Shown piece after piece: positions 1 to 8,000 of a stretch of DNA of 11,896 nucleotides (the stretch's first letter is position 1; each line of letters opens with the position of its first letter). The notes under the pieces are model-generated. The model made no database searches. It was not told the origin of the DNA and saw only the letters and a program-made list of their open reading frames with translations. Source of the stretch: CAXRGH01 sp964230195 (GTDB lineage: Bacteria > Pseudomonadota > Gammaproteobacteria > Enterobacterales > Alteromonadaceae); assembly GCA_964230195.1 (NCBI GenBank), contig CAXRGH010000220.1, forward strand, positions 1-11,896, written 5' to 3'. A program made the translations under genes and the position numbers.

Positions 1-1046
1 CTTAATCCGTGCATGTAATAGGCTCGATAGGTTTTGTTTTTGAGATTATCTGCAAGGGTACCTTTTAAAATACCGAGTTCAAGCAGTCCTTGCGTAATAA
101 CACGAATTGAAGCCTCATTTGCTTGCTCTATGGTAGCGCCAGGCTTAAGCAGGTGTAACGCTGCCTGTTGAGCGTCCAGAACGAGGTTATATAATTGTTT
201 TTGAGGCTCAGAAAACTGGCCGTTAACCGGAAACGTTCTGGTGATATCAGCCGCGTACCCCTGATATTCGGCACCCGCGTCAATCAGTACTAAGCTACCA
301 TCAACTAACACATCGGTATTCTCAGTGTAATGTAAAATACAGGCATTCTCTCCACCACCTACAATGCTATTGTAGGCGGCACTGCGAGCGCCAGACATCG
401 CAAACTCATGACGAATTTCAGCCTCTAATTGATATTCAAAACAACCGGGAGATACAAAGGCCATTGCTCGTTTATGTGCTGTCACACTGATGTCTGCGGC
501 CTGTTGCATGATAGAAAGCTCATACTCTGATTTAAACAACCGCATCTCATGGATAAGACCGCTGATATCATGAACGCTGGTTGGGGCTTGCTTCCCAGAT
601 CTTTTTGCTTGCTTTAGGTGATCGAGGCACTTGAATAAGGCTTCATCCCATTTTGTATTGGCGCCACGCTCAATGTAAACATTAGCATGCCCTTCAAGCA
701 GTTCACTTAGATGGCTAATGACGTCTGTGATCCCTCTCGCCTCATCCACCTGACAGTGAAATTTAGCAACATCAGGTCCTGATCGCCGACCATGCCAAAT
801 CTCAGCCAATGGATCTTTTTCTTGGCAACCCAATAGCACATGCGAGACACCATTGAGATTTGACAAAATCAATACTGCATTTGGCTCATTGAACCCTGTT
901 AAATAGAAGAAATCACTATTTTGGCGGAAGGTATACTCGGTATCACGGCTGCGAGTGACAAGCTCTCCCGCAGGTACAATCGCAATGCTATCAGGCGCTA
1001 ACTGCTCAAGTAATTGAGCTCTGCGTTCTGCATGTTGTTGTATCAT
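1..1046 (-). CDS. pepP: Xaa-Pro aminopeptidase (aminopeptidase P), 3' end cut off by window edge
   Basis: Cytosolic metallopeptidase of the M24B family that removes an N-terminal residue preceding proline. I translated the minus strand by eye. The protein starts MIQQHAERR and includes RQNSDFFYLTGFNEP, EIWHGRRSG, HEMRLFKS, ENACILHYTEN and LVLIDAGAEYQGYAADITRTFP, all closely matching E. coli PepP. Two of the five metal ligands are visible: Asp256 and Asp267 (E. coli Asp260 and Asp271). The window ends at MHGL (residues 345-348), just before the expected ligand His350; two Glu ligands also lie outside. About 348 of roughly 440 residues are present. The ATG at 1046-1044 is preceded by GAGG (1056-1053) with 6-nt spacing. 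The gene begins 17 bp after the ygfB stop, so the two are probably co-transcribed. In E. coli ubiH follows, which cannot be checked here. Confidence 0.95.
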   Translation of the reverse strand, partial: MIQQHAERRAQLLEQLAPDSIAIVPAGELVTRSRDTEYTFRQNSDFFYLTGFNEPNAVLILSNLNGVSHVLLGCQEKDPLAEIWHGRRSGPDVAKFHCQVDEARGITDVISHLSELLEGHANVYIERGANTKWDEALFKCLDHLKQAKRSGKQAPTSVHDISGLIHEMRLFKSEYELSIMQQAADISVTAHKRAMAFVSPGCFEYQLEAEIRHEFAMSGARSAAYNSIVGGGENACILHYTENTDVLVDGSLVLIDAGAEYQGYAADITRTFPVNGQFSEPQKQLYNLVLDAQQAALHLLKPGATIEQANEASIRVITQGLLELGILKGTLADNLKNKTYRAYYMHGL

Positions 1047-1063
1047 CAGATACCTCAATCAGG

Positions 1064-1639
1064 TTAGTGTAAGTTTTTGTTCGGTTTTGCCGTGCCTGCA
1101 ATTGTCTTGCCTTTACCAAGCTCGCTGAAACACAACATAGAGGAAACTCTCACGTACTCAACAATTTCAAACAAAGCTTGTTCTGCTTCTTCCGACTCTT
1201 CCATATCATCTTCCATGCGAGCGATTTGTGCAAAGTCTTCCATTGCTTCTTTAACATCTGCTGAACATCGCGTTAAATCCGACTGATTGATACCGAACCC
1301 CAGTAAAAATCCCTGCACCCAAACGAGTAAACTACCTGCCCGCTCGCTGATTGGTGAATTATCATCGGGTAGTAATACTGTCAGACTATAATCACCGTCA
1401 ATTAATTGCTCTACCGTATCAGTATATAAGTGTTTTAATGCCTCGGCACATTGCTCCGTAAACGGTTCTTGTTGGTTAGTGAAGTCAGCAAGCGCTGGTA
1501 ACCACTCTTTGGATTCGAGGGCCATTCCAGACACCAACATACCCACCATGATGCCATGTAGCTCTGAAGCGTTGGTCACTAGTTTTTCTGAGAGCAATAA
1601 TTGATTTAGGGAACTGTGGGTTACGTTTATCTCTGACAC
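1064..1639 (-). CDS. ygfB: UPF0149 family protein YgfB
   Basis: A 191-residue member of the YgfB/YecA (UPF0149) family. Family hallmarks seen are SELHGIMVGMLVSGM (about residues 25-39), the Trp-rich WVQGFLLGFG (about 106-115), an acidic helix MEDDMEESEEAEQAL (about 141-155) and the C-terminal EYVRVSSMLCFSELG (about 160-174). The family has an all-helical fold. The biochemical role is poorly defined, although in Pseudomonas YgfB has been linked to control of ampDh3 and beta-lactam tolerance. The start is GTG at 1639-1637, chosen because AGGAG (1651-1647) sits 7 nt upstream; an overlapping ATG at 1641 is out of frame and stops at once. It is first in a ygfB-pepP unit, the same order as in enterobacteria. 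The C-terminal tail after residue 175 is basic and probably disordered. Confidence 0.93.
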   Translation of the reverse strand: MSEINVTHSSLNQLLLSEKLVTNASELHGIMVGMLVSGMALESKEWLPALADFTNQQEPFTEQCAEALKHLYTDTVEQLIDGDYSLTVLLPDDNSPISERAGSLLVWVQGFLLGFGINQSDLTRCSADVKEAMEDFAQIARMEDDMEESEEAEQALFEIVEYVRVSSMLCFSELGKGKTIAGTAKPNKNLH

Positions 1640-1984
1640 ATTGGATCTCCTGTAATGATGTCGCTATCCTAACATTCAGTGAAGCATTGGTGAATAGCTC
1701 CCCATGGCTAATTCGGCTCACAATGCAAATATCCAGCCGTGCCGCAATGAATCGAACAAGCGCAGCATAGACAATCTCGACACAACTCCGTTTAAAAAGA
1801 GAAACTGACAGCTCCGAAGAGTAAGTAAGTAATTTTGCAAACCGAAATACAACGCCCCGATAAAAATTAGGTTTCAAGACTTACCTATTGGTCAAGCTAA
1901 TTTTCAATTAAGCATAACTTATTGAACCAAATAAAAAACTAGTGCGTAGTCCTTATGTGATTATGTAATCTGGAACTTATTCTC
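1640..1984. other. Intergenic region between ygfB and the DUF6435 gene, with short hairpins
   Basis: This 345-bp stretch has no convincing gene. The only long open frame on the minus strand is an alternative-frame extension over ygfB with no recognisable motifs. Nearest ygfB there are adjacent potential hairpins: 1692-1714 (GAATAGC pairing with GCTAATTC, imperfect), 1714-1739 (CGGCT/AGCCG) and about 1740-1764 (TGCCGC/GCGCA, one bulge). Further left of the DUF6435 gene, TAGGT/ACCTA (1868-1872 and 1883-1887) flank a 10-nt loop. From about 1895 to 1980 the DNA is AT-rich and presumably carries the promoter of the small gene, but I see no well-matched -35/-10 pair. In E. coli this position upstream of ygfB holds divergent zapA and then 6S RNA; I could not recognise either on either strand. 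Confidence 0.5.
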
Positions 1985-2155
1985 ATGTTTTCGTTATTCA
2001 AACCTCAACCGCTGAAAAAATTACAAAAACAACACGCCGCGTTATTAGAAAAAGCAATGCTTGCACAACGCAGTGGTGATATCCGAAAATACTCAATGCT
2101 GACCTTAGAAGCAGACGAATTATCAAAGAGAATAGACGCAGAAAAAGCTCGGTAA
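1985..2155 (+). CDS. Small DUF6435 / Lacal_2735-type protein
   Basis: A 56-residue open frame beginning MFSLFKPQPLKKLQKQHAAL and continuing with LEKAMLAQRSGDIRKYS, LEADELSKRI and a Lys/Arg-rich end. An M-F-x-L-F-K-x-x-P start, a K-K-L-x-K-Q helix and an A-Q-R-x-G-D-I-R-x-Y core are what I recall of the small Lacal_2735/DUF6435 family, widespread in marine Gammaproteobacteria and Bacteroidetes. No function is known to me. The protein should be soluble and almost wholly helical, with no signal peptide. The start is the only ATG at the head of the frame; the upstream GGAA (near 1973) is a weak ribosome site. The gene stands alone, divergent from ygfB and convergent with arcB, and a strong hairpin follows about 100 bp downstream. 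The family assignment is from memory. Confidence 0.75.
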   Translation: MFSLFKPQPLKKLQKQHAALLEKAMLAQRSGDIRKYSMLTLEADELSKRIDAEKAR

Positions 2156-2254
2156 CATGCGCGTTAGCTCGAATCTATGAGCGCGCTTTCGTCAGCCTTG
2201 AGAGAAAAATCATCAGTAGAGCCCATGCAGTGATAGCCCCATCATCCTGAACAT

Positions 2255-2289
2255 AAAAAAAGGGACAATGTTATTACATTGCCCCTTTT
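2255..2289. terminator. Bidirectional intrinsic terminator between the DUF6435 gene and arcB
   Basis: A 14-bp stem (2258-2271 with 2276-2289; one A-C mismatch) closes a 4-nt TATT loop. Read on the minus strand it ends in seven T residues directly after the GC-containing stem, a textbook terminator 19 bp past the arcB stop at 2308. Read on the plus strand the stem ends in TTTT, so it can also stop transcription of the small gene that ends at 2155. Confidence 0.88.
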
Positions 2290-2307
2290 CACGTTTTGTA
2301 ACAGCGA

Positions 2308-4638
2308 TTATTGATCAGTAAGCCAGTTTTCGAGTGATTCAATATCTTTCTCGTAGGCCATCTGTAACTCTTCTACCCAATCATGGATATTTTGCCACCA
2401 CGCTGGGTGATCACCTTGCTGAATCTTGTTTGCGATTTTTTGCACACGAGATAACCCAACCGAAGCAGCGGCCCCTTTCATCTTATGGGCTTGGGAACAG
2501 ACTTCATCTTTTTCTTCTGCACTCAAGCTGGTGAGCAGGATTTCCATGTATTCAGGCATTTTTTCTTTTAGTACACCAACACTGGTAACAATCATCTCAG
2601 CGCCTATGGTGTCCGTCAGCATGGTTAATAAATCAATATCCAACACCGATTCGTGCTCTGTGTCTGGCATGCTTTCAATAATCGTCACTTCACGTTCATC
2701 ACCAAAGAGTTGATTAAACACTTCAATTAAGCGCGATTTCTTAACGGGTTTGGCGATAACGTCATCCATACCATTCTGCAGGTACTCATCTCGTTTCTTA
2801 ATCACATTAGCCGTTAGCGCAACAATGTGTGTCGCCGGTACTAAGTCTTCTTCACGCAAGATTTCTGCAACTTCGAAGCCGCTGATACCTGGCAATTGAA
2901 TATCTAATAGAATGAGGTCATATTGGTGATTCCGAACCTTTTCAACGGCCTCTTCACCGGTCATAGCAACATCAACACGTTGACCAAGCTTTTCCAATAG
3001 GGCTTTTGCTACCATGACGTTTAGCTCAATATCTTCTACCAGGAGAATATCGAGATCCGTCACTTTTAGTTCCGCTTGCTTGGCTGGGGCTTTGCATTGC
3101 TTAACAGGCAGTTCGACGGTAAAACAAGTGCCCTCACCAACGACACTGTGAACGCTAATACTGCCTTTCATCAAGTTAACCATCTCTTGGCTGATGGCTA
3201 AGCCAATACCAGTACCAGTTGCGGTTTGGTGGGCTGGATCATCCACTTGGTAGTACATAGCAAACACGTTTTGTAAATCTTTCTCTGGAATACCAATACC
3301 AGTGTCTGCCACTTTAAAAACAAGATTTGATAGACCATTATCTAAAGAACTTGCATCCAGCATGAATTTTACACTGCCTGACGGCGTAAACTTCATTGCG
3401 TTAAATAGGAGGTTCCAAAGCACTTGACGTAATCGAGTACCGTCGGCTTCCACATAACGTGGGATCGGTTCATTGATTTGAACTTCAAAGTTTAAACCTT
3501 TTTCTTGAGCAAACAGCTCAAATATACTGCTGAGCTCACCAATAAAGTCCTTTACCGTTACCGTCTTATAAGCCAACTCCAACTTATCACGGTCCATTTT
3601 GTCGAGATCAATGATGTCGTTAAAGATATTACCCAAGGCTGTAGCGCTCGCATATATGGTGCTAATCCACGCAAACTGCTGCTTTGTCAGTTTGGTGTCT
3701 CGCATCATCCGACTCAAGCCAACAATACCATTAAGGGGTGTTCTCAATTCGTGGCTAATGGTGGCGATAAATGCGGTTTTATCCTTACTGGCTTTCGCTA
3801 ATGCGTTTTCTGCTTGTTGACGCTCAGTAATATCACGACCAAACGACAATAGACCTAAGCAATTTCCGTCGGTATCAAAAAAAGGAACTTTCAACATTTC
3901 GTAATAACGACGGCGTCCATCTGAAAACTTCAACCAAACCTCTTCCGTGCGAGGTTCGTTAGTCGCAAGGATCTCGTTGTCACTGGCGACTACTCCGTCC
4001 GCCAGTTCTTTTTCATAGACTTCGTGGGGGGTTAGTCCAATGAGTTCAGATTCGGTTTTACCCGTCATTTCTTCCGCAACCTTGTTGCATCCCGCAAACT
4101 TCCCTTCTGGATTTCGGTAATAAATAAGATCGGGCGATGCATCAATAATGGAACGAAGCAGCAGTGACAAGCGCGTTGACTGCTGTTCCTTGTCAGTGCG
4201 CTCTTTGATTTCCTTCTCTAAATCTTCAAATACACTTTCGCGTTCAAGCTGTGCCTGTTTACGTTGTTCAATCTCGTGATTCAGTTTTTTAATGTTGTTA
4301 TGCAGTTCTCTATTTAACAACACATCTTCTTCACGTAACCGTTCAAGCTGTGCAACAACCTCTTTCAAGTTACTGCGTGATTGCTCAAGCTGCTTGACCA
4401 ATTCACTGAAAAAATAAATCACCCAAGGTGCACTCAGCATAGTGAGCAGGATTACCCCCATGAAGTCAATGAGGTGTGTTTCGCCTTTCACATGCATTCT
4501 AAAAACGTAGGACGCAGCGATGGTAAATATGAGAGCTACCATGACAAAAATGATGCTCACTTTTATAGTGCCAAATTTATTGACAAAGTGAGCAAAGCGA
4601 ATCGCCCAGGAATCCATCTGTGGTTGTTTATCTGGCAT
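2308..4638 (-). CDS. arcB: Aerobic respiration control sensor histidine kinase ArcB
   Basis: Inner-membrane tripartite hybrid kinase that reads quinone redox state and phosphorylates ArcA. It has 776 residues (E. coli 778). Order of domains: two membrane helices (about 26-46 and 57-77); a leucine-zipper-like coiled coil (about 80-150); a PAS domain (about 155-275) with FAGCN; a kinase core with ISHELRTPLNG (His296), N box NLLFNAMKF, G1 DTGIGIP and G2 GTGIGL; a receiver domain (about 529-645) with phospho-acceptor Asp579 (LLLDIQLPG) and Lys630; and a C-terminal Hpt domain with AHKMKGAA (His718). So the whole His-Asp-His relay is present. Cys184 matches E. coli Cys180, but the position of Cys241 is Tyr245, while an extra Cys260 lies 15 residues on. 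The ATG at 4638 has AAGGT 8 nt upstream. The gene is monocistronic and divergent from gltB. Confidence 0.95.
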   Translation of the reverse strand: MPDKQPQMDSWAIRFAHFVNKFGTIKVSIIFVMVALIFTIAASYVFRMHVKGETHLIDFMGVILLTMLSAPWVIYFFSELVKQLEQSRSNLKEVVAQLERLREEDVLLNRELHNNIKKLNHEIEQRKQAQLERESVFEDLEKEIKERTDKEQQSTRLSLLLRSIIDASPDLIYYRNPEGKFAGCNKVAEEMTGKTESELIGLTPHEVYEKELADGVVASDNEILATNEPRTEEVWLKFSDGRRRYYEMLKVPFFDTDGNCLGLLSFGRDITERQQAENALAKASKDKTAFIATISHELRTPLNGIVGLSRMMRDTKLTKQQFAWISTIYASATALGNIFNDIIDLDKMDRDKLELAYKTVTVKDFIGELSSIFELFAQEKGLNFEVQINEPIPRYVEADGTRLRQVLWNLLFNAMKFTPSGSVKFMLDASSLDNGLSNLVFKVADTGIGIPEKDLQNVFAMYYQVDDPAHQTATGTGIGLAISQEMVNLMKGSISVHSVVGEGTCFTVELPVKQCKAPAKQAELKVTDLDILLVEDIELNVMVAKALLEKLGQRVDVAMTGEEAVEKVRNHQYDLILLDIQLPGISGFEVAEILREEDLVPATHIVALTANVIKKRDEYLQNGMDDVIAKPVKKSRLIEVFNQLFGDEREVTIIESMPDTEHESVLDIDLLTMLTDTIGAEMIVTSVGVLKEKMPEYMEILLTSLSAEEKDEVCSQAHKMKGAAASVGLSRVQKIANKIQQGDHPAWWQNIHDWVEELQMAYEKDIESLENWLTDQ

Positions 4639-4651
4639 GAGTGCTACCTTG

Positions 4652-4677
4652 TAAACGGTTTAATTTATGATCATAAA
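4652..4677. promoter_or_regulatory. Two adjacent perfect inverted repeats in the arcB leader
   Basis: TAAACGGTTTA (4652-4662) has 5-bp arms around one base. TTTATGATCATAAA (4664-4677) is a perfect 14-bp palindrome. Together they fill the DNA 14-39 bp upstream of the arcB ATG. The second matches the FNR pattern TTGAT-N4-ATCAA except for a symmetric G-to-T change in each arm. It may be an operator for a dimeric regulator; the identity is unknown. Confidence 0.4.
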
Positions 4678-4708
4678 GTGCAGGGAAATTAGCAGATATT
4701 GAAGACCA

Positions 4709-4736
4709 ATGATAGCGAAATGTGATACTTACCCAA
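4709..4736 (-). promoter_or_regulatory. Candidate sigma-70 promoter for arcB
   Basis: On the minus strand a -35-like TTGGGT (4736-4731) and a -10-like TATCAT (4714-4709, one mismatch to TATAAT) are separated by 16 bp. A start about 7 bp past the -10 would give a leader of roughly 60 nt that contains both inverted repeats. The -35 is poor, so the call is tentative. Confidence 0.35.
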
Positions 4737-4880
4737 AAATACGAGTACAAAGTGGATATTTATGCAAAAGACCCTCTAAACATAGCAAGTTATAAATAAC
4801 AGCAAGGAAAATAAAAACACTAAAAACAAAGATTATTTAGGATAAACAATCCACATTATTCATAAATACGGCAAATAAAT

Positions 4881-4896
4881 GTTAAACATTAGTTAA
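4881..4896 (+). promoter_or_regulatory. Candidate ArcA box upstream of gltB
   Basis: The sequence GTTAAACATTAGTTAA holds two GTTAA repeats whose starts are exactly 11 bp apart (4881 and 4892). ArcA-P is known to bind direct repeats of a GTTAA-type element with about 11-bp centre spacing, one helical turn. The site lies about 190 bp before the gltB start and just upstream of the candidate gltB promoter. Confidence 0.45.
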
Positions 4897-4922
4897 ATAT
4901 TCCATAAAAGCATAAGGAAAAT

Positions 4923-4951
4923 TTGCATTTGAAGCCCATAACAAGTATCTT
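4923..4951 (+). promoter_or_regulatory. Candidate sigma-70 promoter for gltBD
   Basis: TTGCAT (4923-4928) and TATCTT (4946-4951) are separated by 17 bp. Matches to consensus are only moderate (3/6 and 4/6). A start near 4958 would place the ARG-box-like palindrome right at the initiation region and give a leader of about 130 nt. Other AT-rich hexamers nearby (around 5021-5030) are alternatives. Confidence 0.3.
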
Positions 4952-4964
4952 TGTGCGTCTGATG

Positions 4965-4982
4965 GATGCATAAACATTCACT
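4965..4982. promoter_or_regulatory. Candidate ARG box (ArgR site) upstream of gltB
   Basis: The core TGCATAAACATTCA (4967-4980) fits the ArgR half-site pattern TGAAT-N4-ATTCA with one mismatch in the left arm and none in the right. ArgR is an established direct regulator of the E. coli gltBDF promoter, so the location is biologically sensible. ArgR hexamers normally bind two boxes 3 bp apart; I found no good second box on either side. Confidence 0.5.
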
Positions 4983-5088
4983 TTTACGACTGAAACCCAC
5001 AAGTTCACTTCGGTACAACAATAATAATATTCCACAAAAAAGCGGTGGTAGTCATATTTCAGTCTCATGATTTCAAACGAGGGTAACC

Positions 5089-8000
5089 ATGAGTTTATAC
5101 AATGCAAACGAATCGCGCGATAATTGCGGATTCGGATTAATCGCTCATACACAAGGCGAAGCCAGCCACAAACTCGTTAAGACCGCTATTTTAGGTCTTG
5201 ACCGAATGCAACATCGTGGCGGTATTGCAGCTGACGGTAAAACCGGTGACGGCTGTGGTTTGTTATTGCAAAAACCAGATTCATTCTTCCGTGGTGTGGC
5301 AGCTGATAAAGGCTGGCAACTCGCACAAAACTACGCGGTTGGTATGATCTTTTTGAGTCAGGATGATACCAAGGCTGCAGCGGAGCGCGCCATTATTGAA
5401 GAAGAGCTTCGCAATGAAACATTAACTATAGTGGGCTGGCGTGAAGTTCCTACGGACGAAGCTGTACTCGGCGAACTCGCACTGTCGTGTTTGCCTAAAA
5501 TTGAACAAATTTTTGTAAACGCGCCTTCAGGCTGGAAGCAGGATGATATTGAGCGCCGTTTATTTGTTGCGCGCCGTCGCATTGAAAAGCAACTCGCGCA
5601 AAACGAAGACTTTTATGTTGTTAGTCTTTCGAATCTAGTGACCATCTACAAAGGCTTGGTGATGCCAAGAGATTTGCCTAACTTCTATCTCGATCTTGGG
5701 AATGAAGCGCTGCACTCTTCTATTTGTGTATTCCACCAACGATTCTCCACAAATACATTACCTAAATGGCCGCTAGCACAACCCTTTAGGTTCCTTGCCC
5801 ACAATGGTGAAATCAACACGATTAAAGGTAACCGCGATTGGGCTAAAGCTCGTGCGAGTAAATACCGTACGCCGCTTATTCCTGATTTGAAAGACGCAGC
5901 ACCATTTGTGAATGAGACTGGGTCTGATTCATCATCATTAGACAACATGCTTGAAGTCTTTTTGGCAGGCGGTATGGATCTGTTTAGAGCAATGCGTTTG
6001 CTTGTTCCACCAGCCTATCAAAATGACAAAACAATGGATCCAGAATTAAAAGCATTCTACGAGTTTAACTCAATGCACATGGAACCTTGGGATGGTCCTG
6101 CTGGTATCGTTATGACAAACGGTCGTCACGTTGCGTGTAACCTTGACCGTAACGGCTTGCGTCCTGCACGATATGTCATTACTAATGACGGATTTATCAC
6201 ACTCGCATCAGAAGTTGGTATCTGGGACTACGCACACCATGACGTATTAGAGAAAGGTCGTGTGGGGCCAGGTGAAATGCTTGCGGTTGATACGTACACA
6301 GGCAAGATCTGGAACTCTGCTGAAATTGATAACGACCTGAAAAATCGCCATCCTTATGCGGAATGGTTAGATAATCACATTCGTCGTCTGACACCATTTG
6401 AAAACAGTGACACTAGTCTTGTCGGTAAAGCCGCATTTGATCAGGATACACTCAACGTATTCTATAAACAGTTCAACTACAGTTACGAAGAGATCCAACA
6501 AGTTATTCGCGTATTGGGTAACGATGGTCAAGAAGCCGTTGGTTCAATGGGTGACGATACGCCAATGGCAGTATTATCCAGCCAAAACCGTACTATCTAC
6601 GATTACTTCCGTCAGCAATTTGCGCAGGTCACCAATCCGCCTATTGATCCATTACGTGAGAATCACGTGATGTCGTTGGCAACCTGTATTGGACGCGAGA
6701 AAGATGTCTTCAGTGAAACCTCTGGTTACGCTGACCGTGTATTGTTTGATTCGCCGGTATTAATGTACACGGACCTCAAACAACTGCGGGAATTTGATCC
6801 AGAGCATTATTATTCTGAAATTATTGATATTAACTATCAGCCAGAAGAAGGCTTGAAAGCAGCTATCAAGCGCATCTGTCAAGAAGCAGAATACGTAGTT
6901 AATCAGAAGAACGCCGCATTTGTTATCCTTTCTGATCGTAATATCAAACAAAACAAATTGCCGATCCCTGCAGCAATGGCTGTGGGTGCGGTACATGCAC
7001 ACCTAGTACAAAAAGGTCTGCGTTGTGACGCCAACATCGTTGTTGAGACTGCATCAGCTCGTGACCCGCATCACTTCGCCGTATTGCTTGGTTTAGGTGC
7101 AACCGCAATTTATCCATTCCTTGCATACGAAACCATCGAAAACTTAAGTCAAAATGGCGACATTAAAGTTGATCCAGTGCAAGCCCTCATTAATTACCGT
7201 AAAGGGATTAACAAAGGTCTGTTTAAGATCATGTCCAAGATGGGTATTTCAACCATCGCCAGTTACCGAAGCTCTAAATTGTTCGAAGCAGTAGGTATCA
7301 ACGACAGTGTGATGAAGCTCTGCTTCAACGGTGTGACTAGCCGTATCGCGGGTGCCGATTTTGACGATTTCGAACAAGACCAAATTAACTTGAACCGTGT
7401 GGCTTGGTTGAAGCGCAAGAAACTATCTCACGGTGGACTACTGAAGTATGTTCACGGTGGCGAATACCACGCTTATAACCCGGACATTGTAAAAACACTT
7501 CAAACGGCAGTGGTCAGTGGTAAATACGAAGACTATCAGGTGTTCTCTGGATTAGTGAACGAACGTCCAGTGACCCATATTCGTGACCTATTTGCACTTT
7601 CAGATAAAGTGGATGCCATTAGCATTGACGAGGTTGAGCCTGCAGAGAATTTATATCCTCGCTTTGATACCGCCGCCATGTCTATTGGTGCATTAAGCCC
7701 AGAGGCTCATGAAGCGTTAGCAATCGCCATGAACCGACTAGGTGGTCAGTCAAACTCTGGTGAGGGCGGTGAAGATATCAAACGCTTTGGCACAGAGAAA
7801 AATTCAAAAATCAAACAGGTGGCGTCAGGTCGGTTTGGTGTAACGCCACACTACTTGATGAACGCTGACGTTATTCAGATTAAAGTGGCTCAAGGTGCGA
7901 AACCGGGTGAAGGTGGTCAGTTACCGGGCGATAAAGTGAACTCGTATATTGCCGACCTTCGTTTCTCGGTTCCAGGTGTCACCCTAATTTCACCACCACC

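Larger units (their letters stand above)
4639..5088. promoter_or_regulatory. Divergent control region between arcB and gltB
   Basis: A 450-bp AT-rich region with no plausible gene on either strand; open frames here are short and lack motifs. It must hold the promoters of arcB (leftward) and gltBD (rightward). Visible elements, listed separately, are two inverted repeats in the arcB leader, a candidate arcB promoter, an ArcA-type direct repeat, a candidate gltB promoter and an ARG-box-like palindrome. In E. coli the gltBDF promoter has a long upstream region bound by Lrp, IHF, CRP and ArgR, so the length and AT richness here fit a similarly complex control region. Lrp sites are too degenerate to call by eye. 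Confidence 0.7.

Noticed and set aside
1485..1877. 130-codon minus-strand open frame extending from upstream of ygfB into it
   Set aside because: It overlaps ygfB in another frame, has no family motifs and no ribosome site, and its residues look like random translation.
1640..1984. 6S RNA (ssrS) expected by synteny near ygfB
   Set aside because: I compared both strands with the remembered enteric and Pseudomonas 6S sequences and found no conserved central-bubble or closing-stem segments.
4721..4736. TGTGA as a CRP site upstream of arcB
   Set aside because: The matching TCACA half-site is absent at the required 6-bp spacing; a half-site alone is not support.
4986..5007. Second ARG box beside the first
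   Set aside because: TGAAA and GTTCA occur but are 7 bp apart instead of 4, so the geometry is wrong.
5067..5123. 18-codon upstream open frame overlapping the gltB start
   Set aside because: It has an ATG but no Shine-Dalgarno and no attenuation-like codon runs or hairpins; out-of-frame short frames like this are expected by chance.
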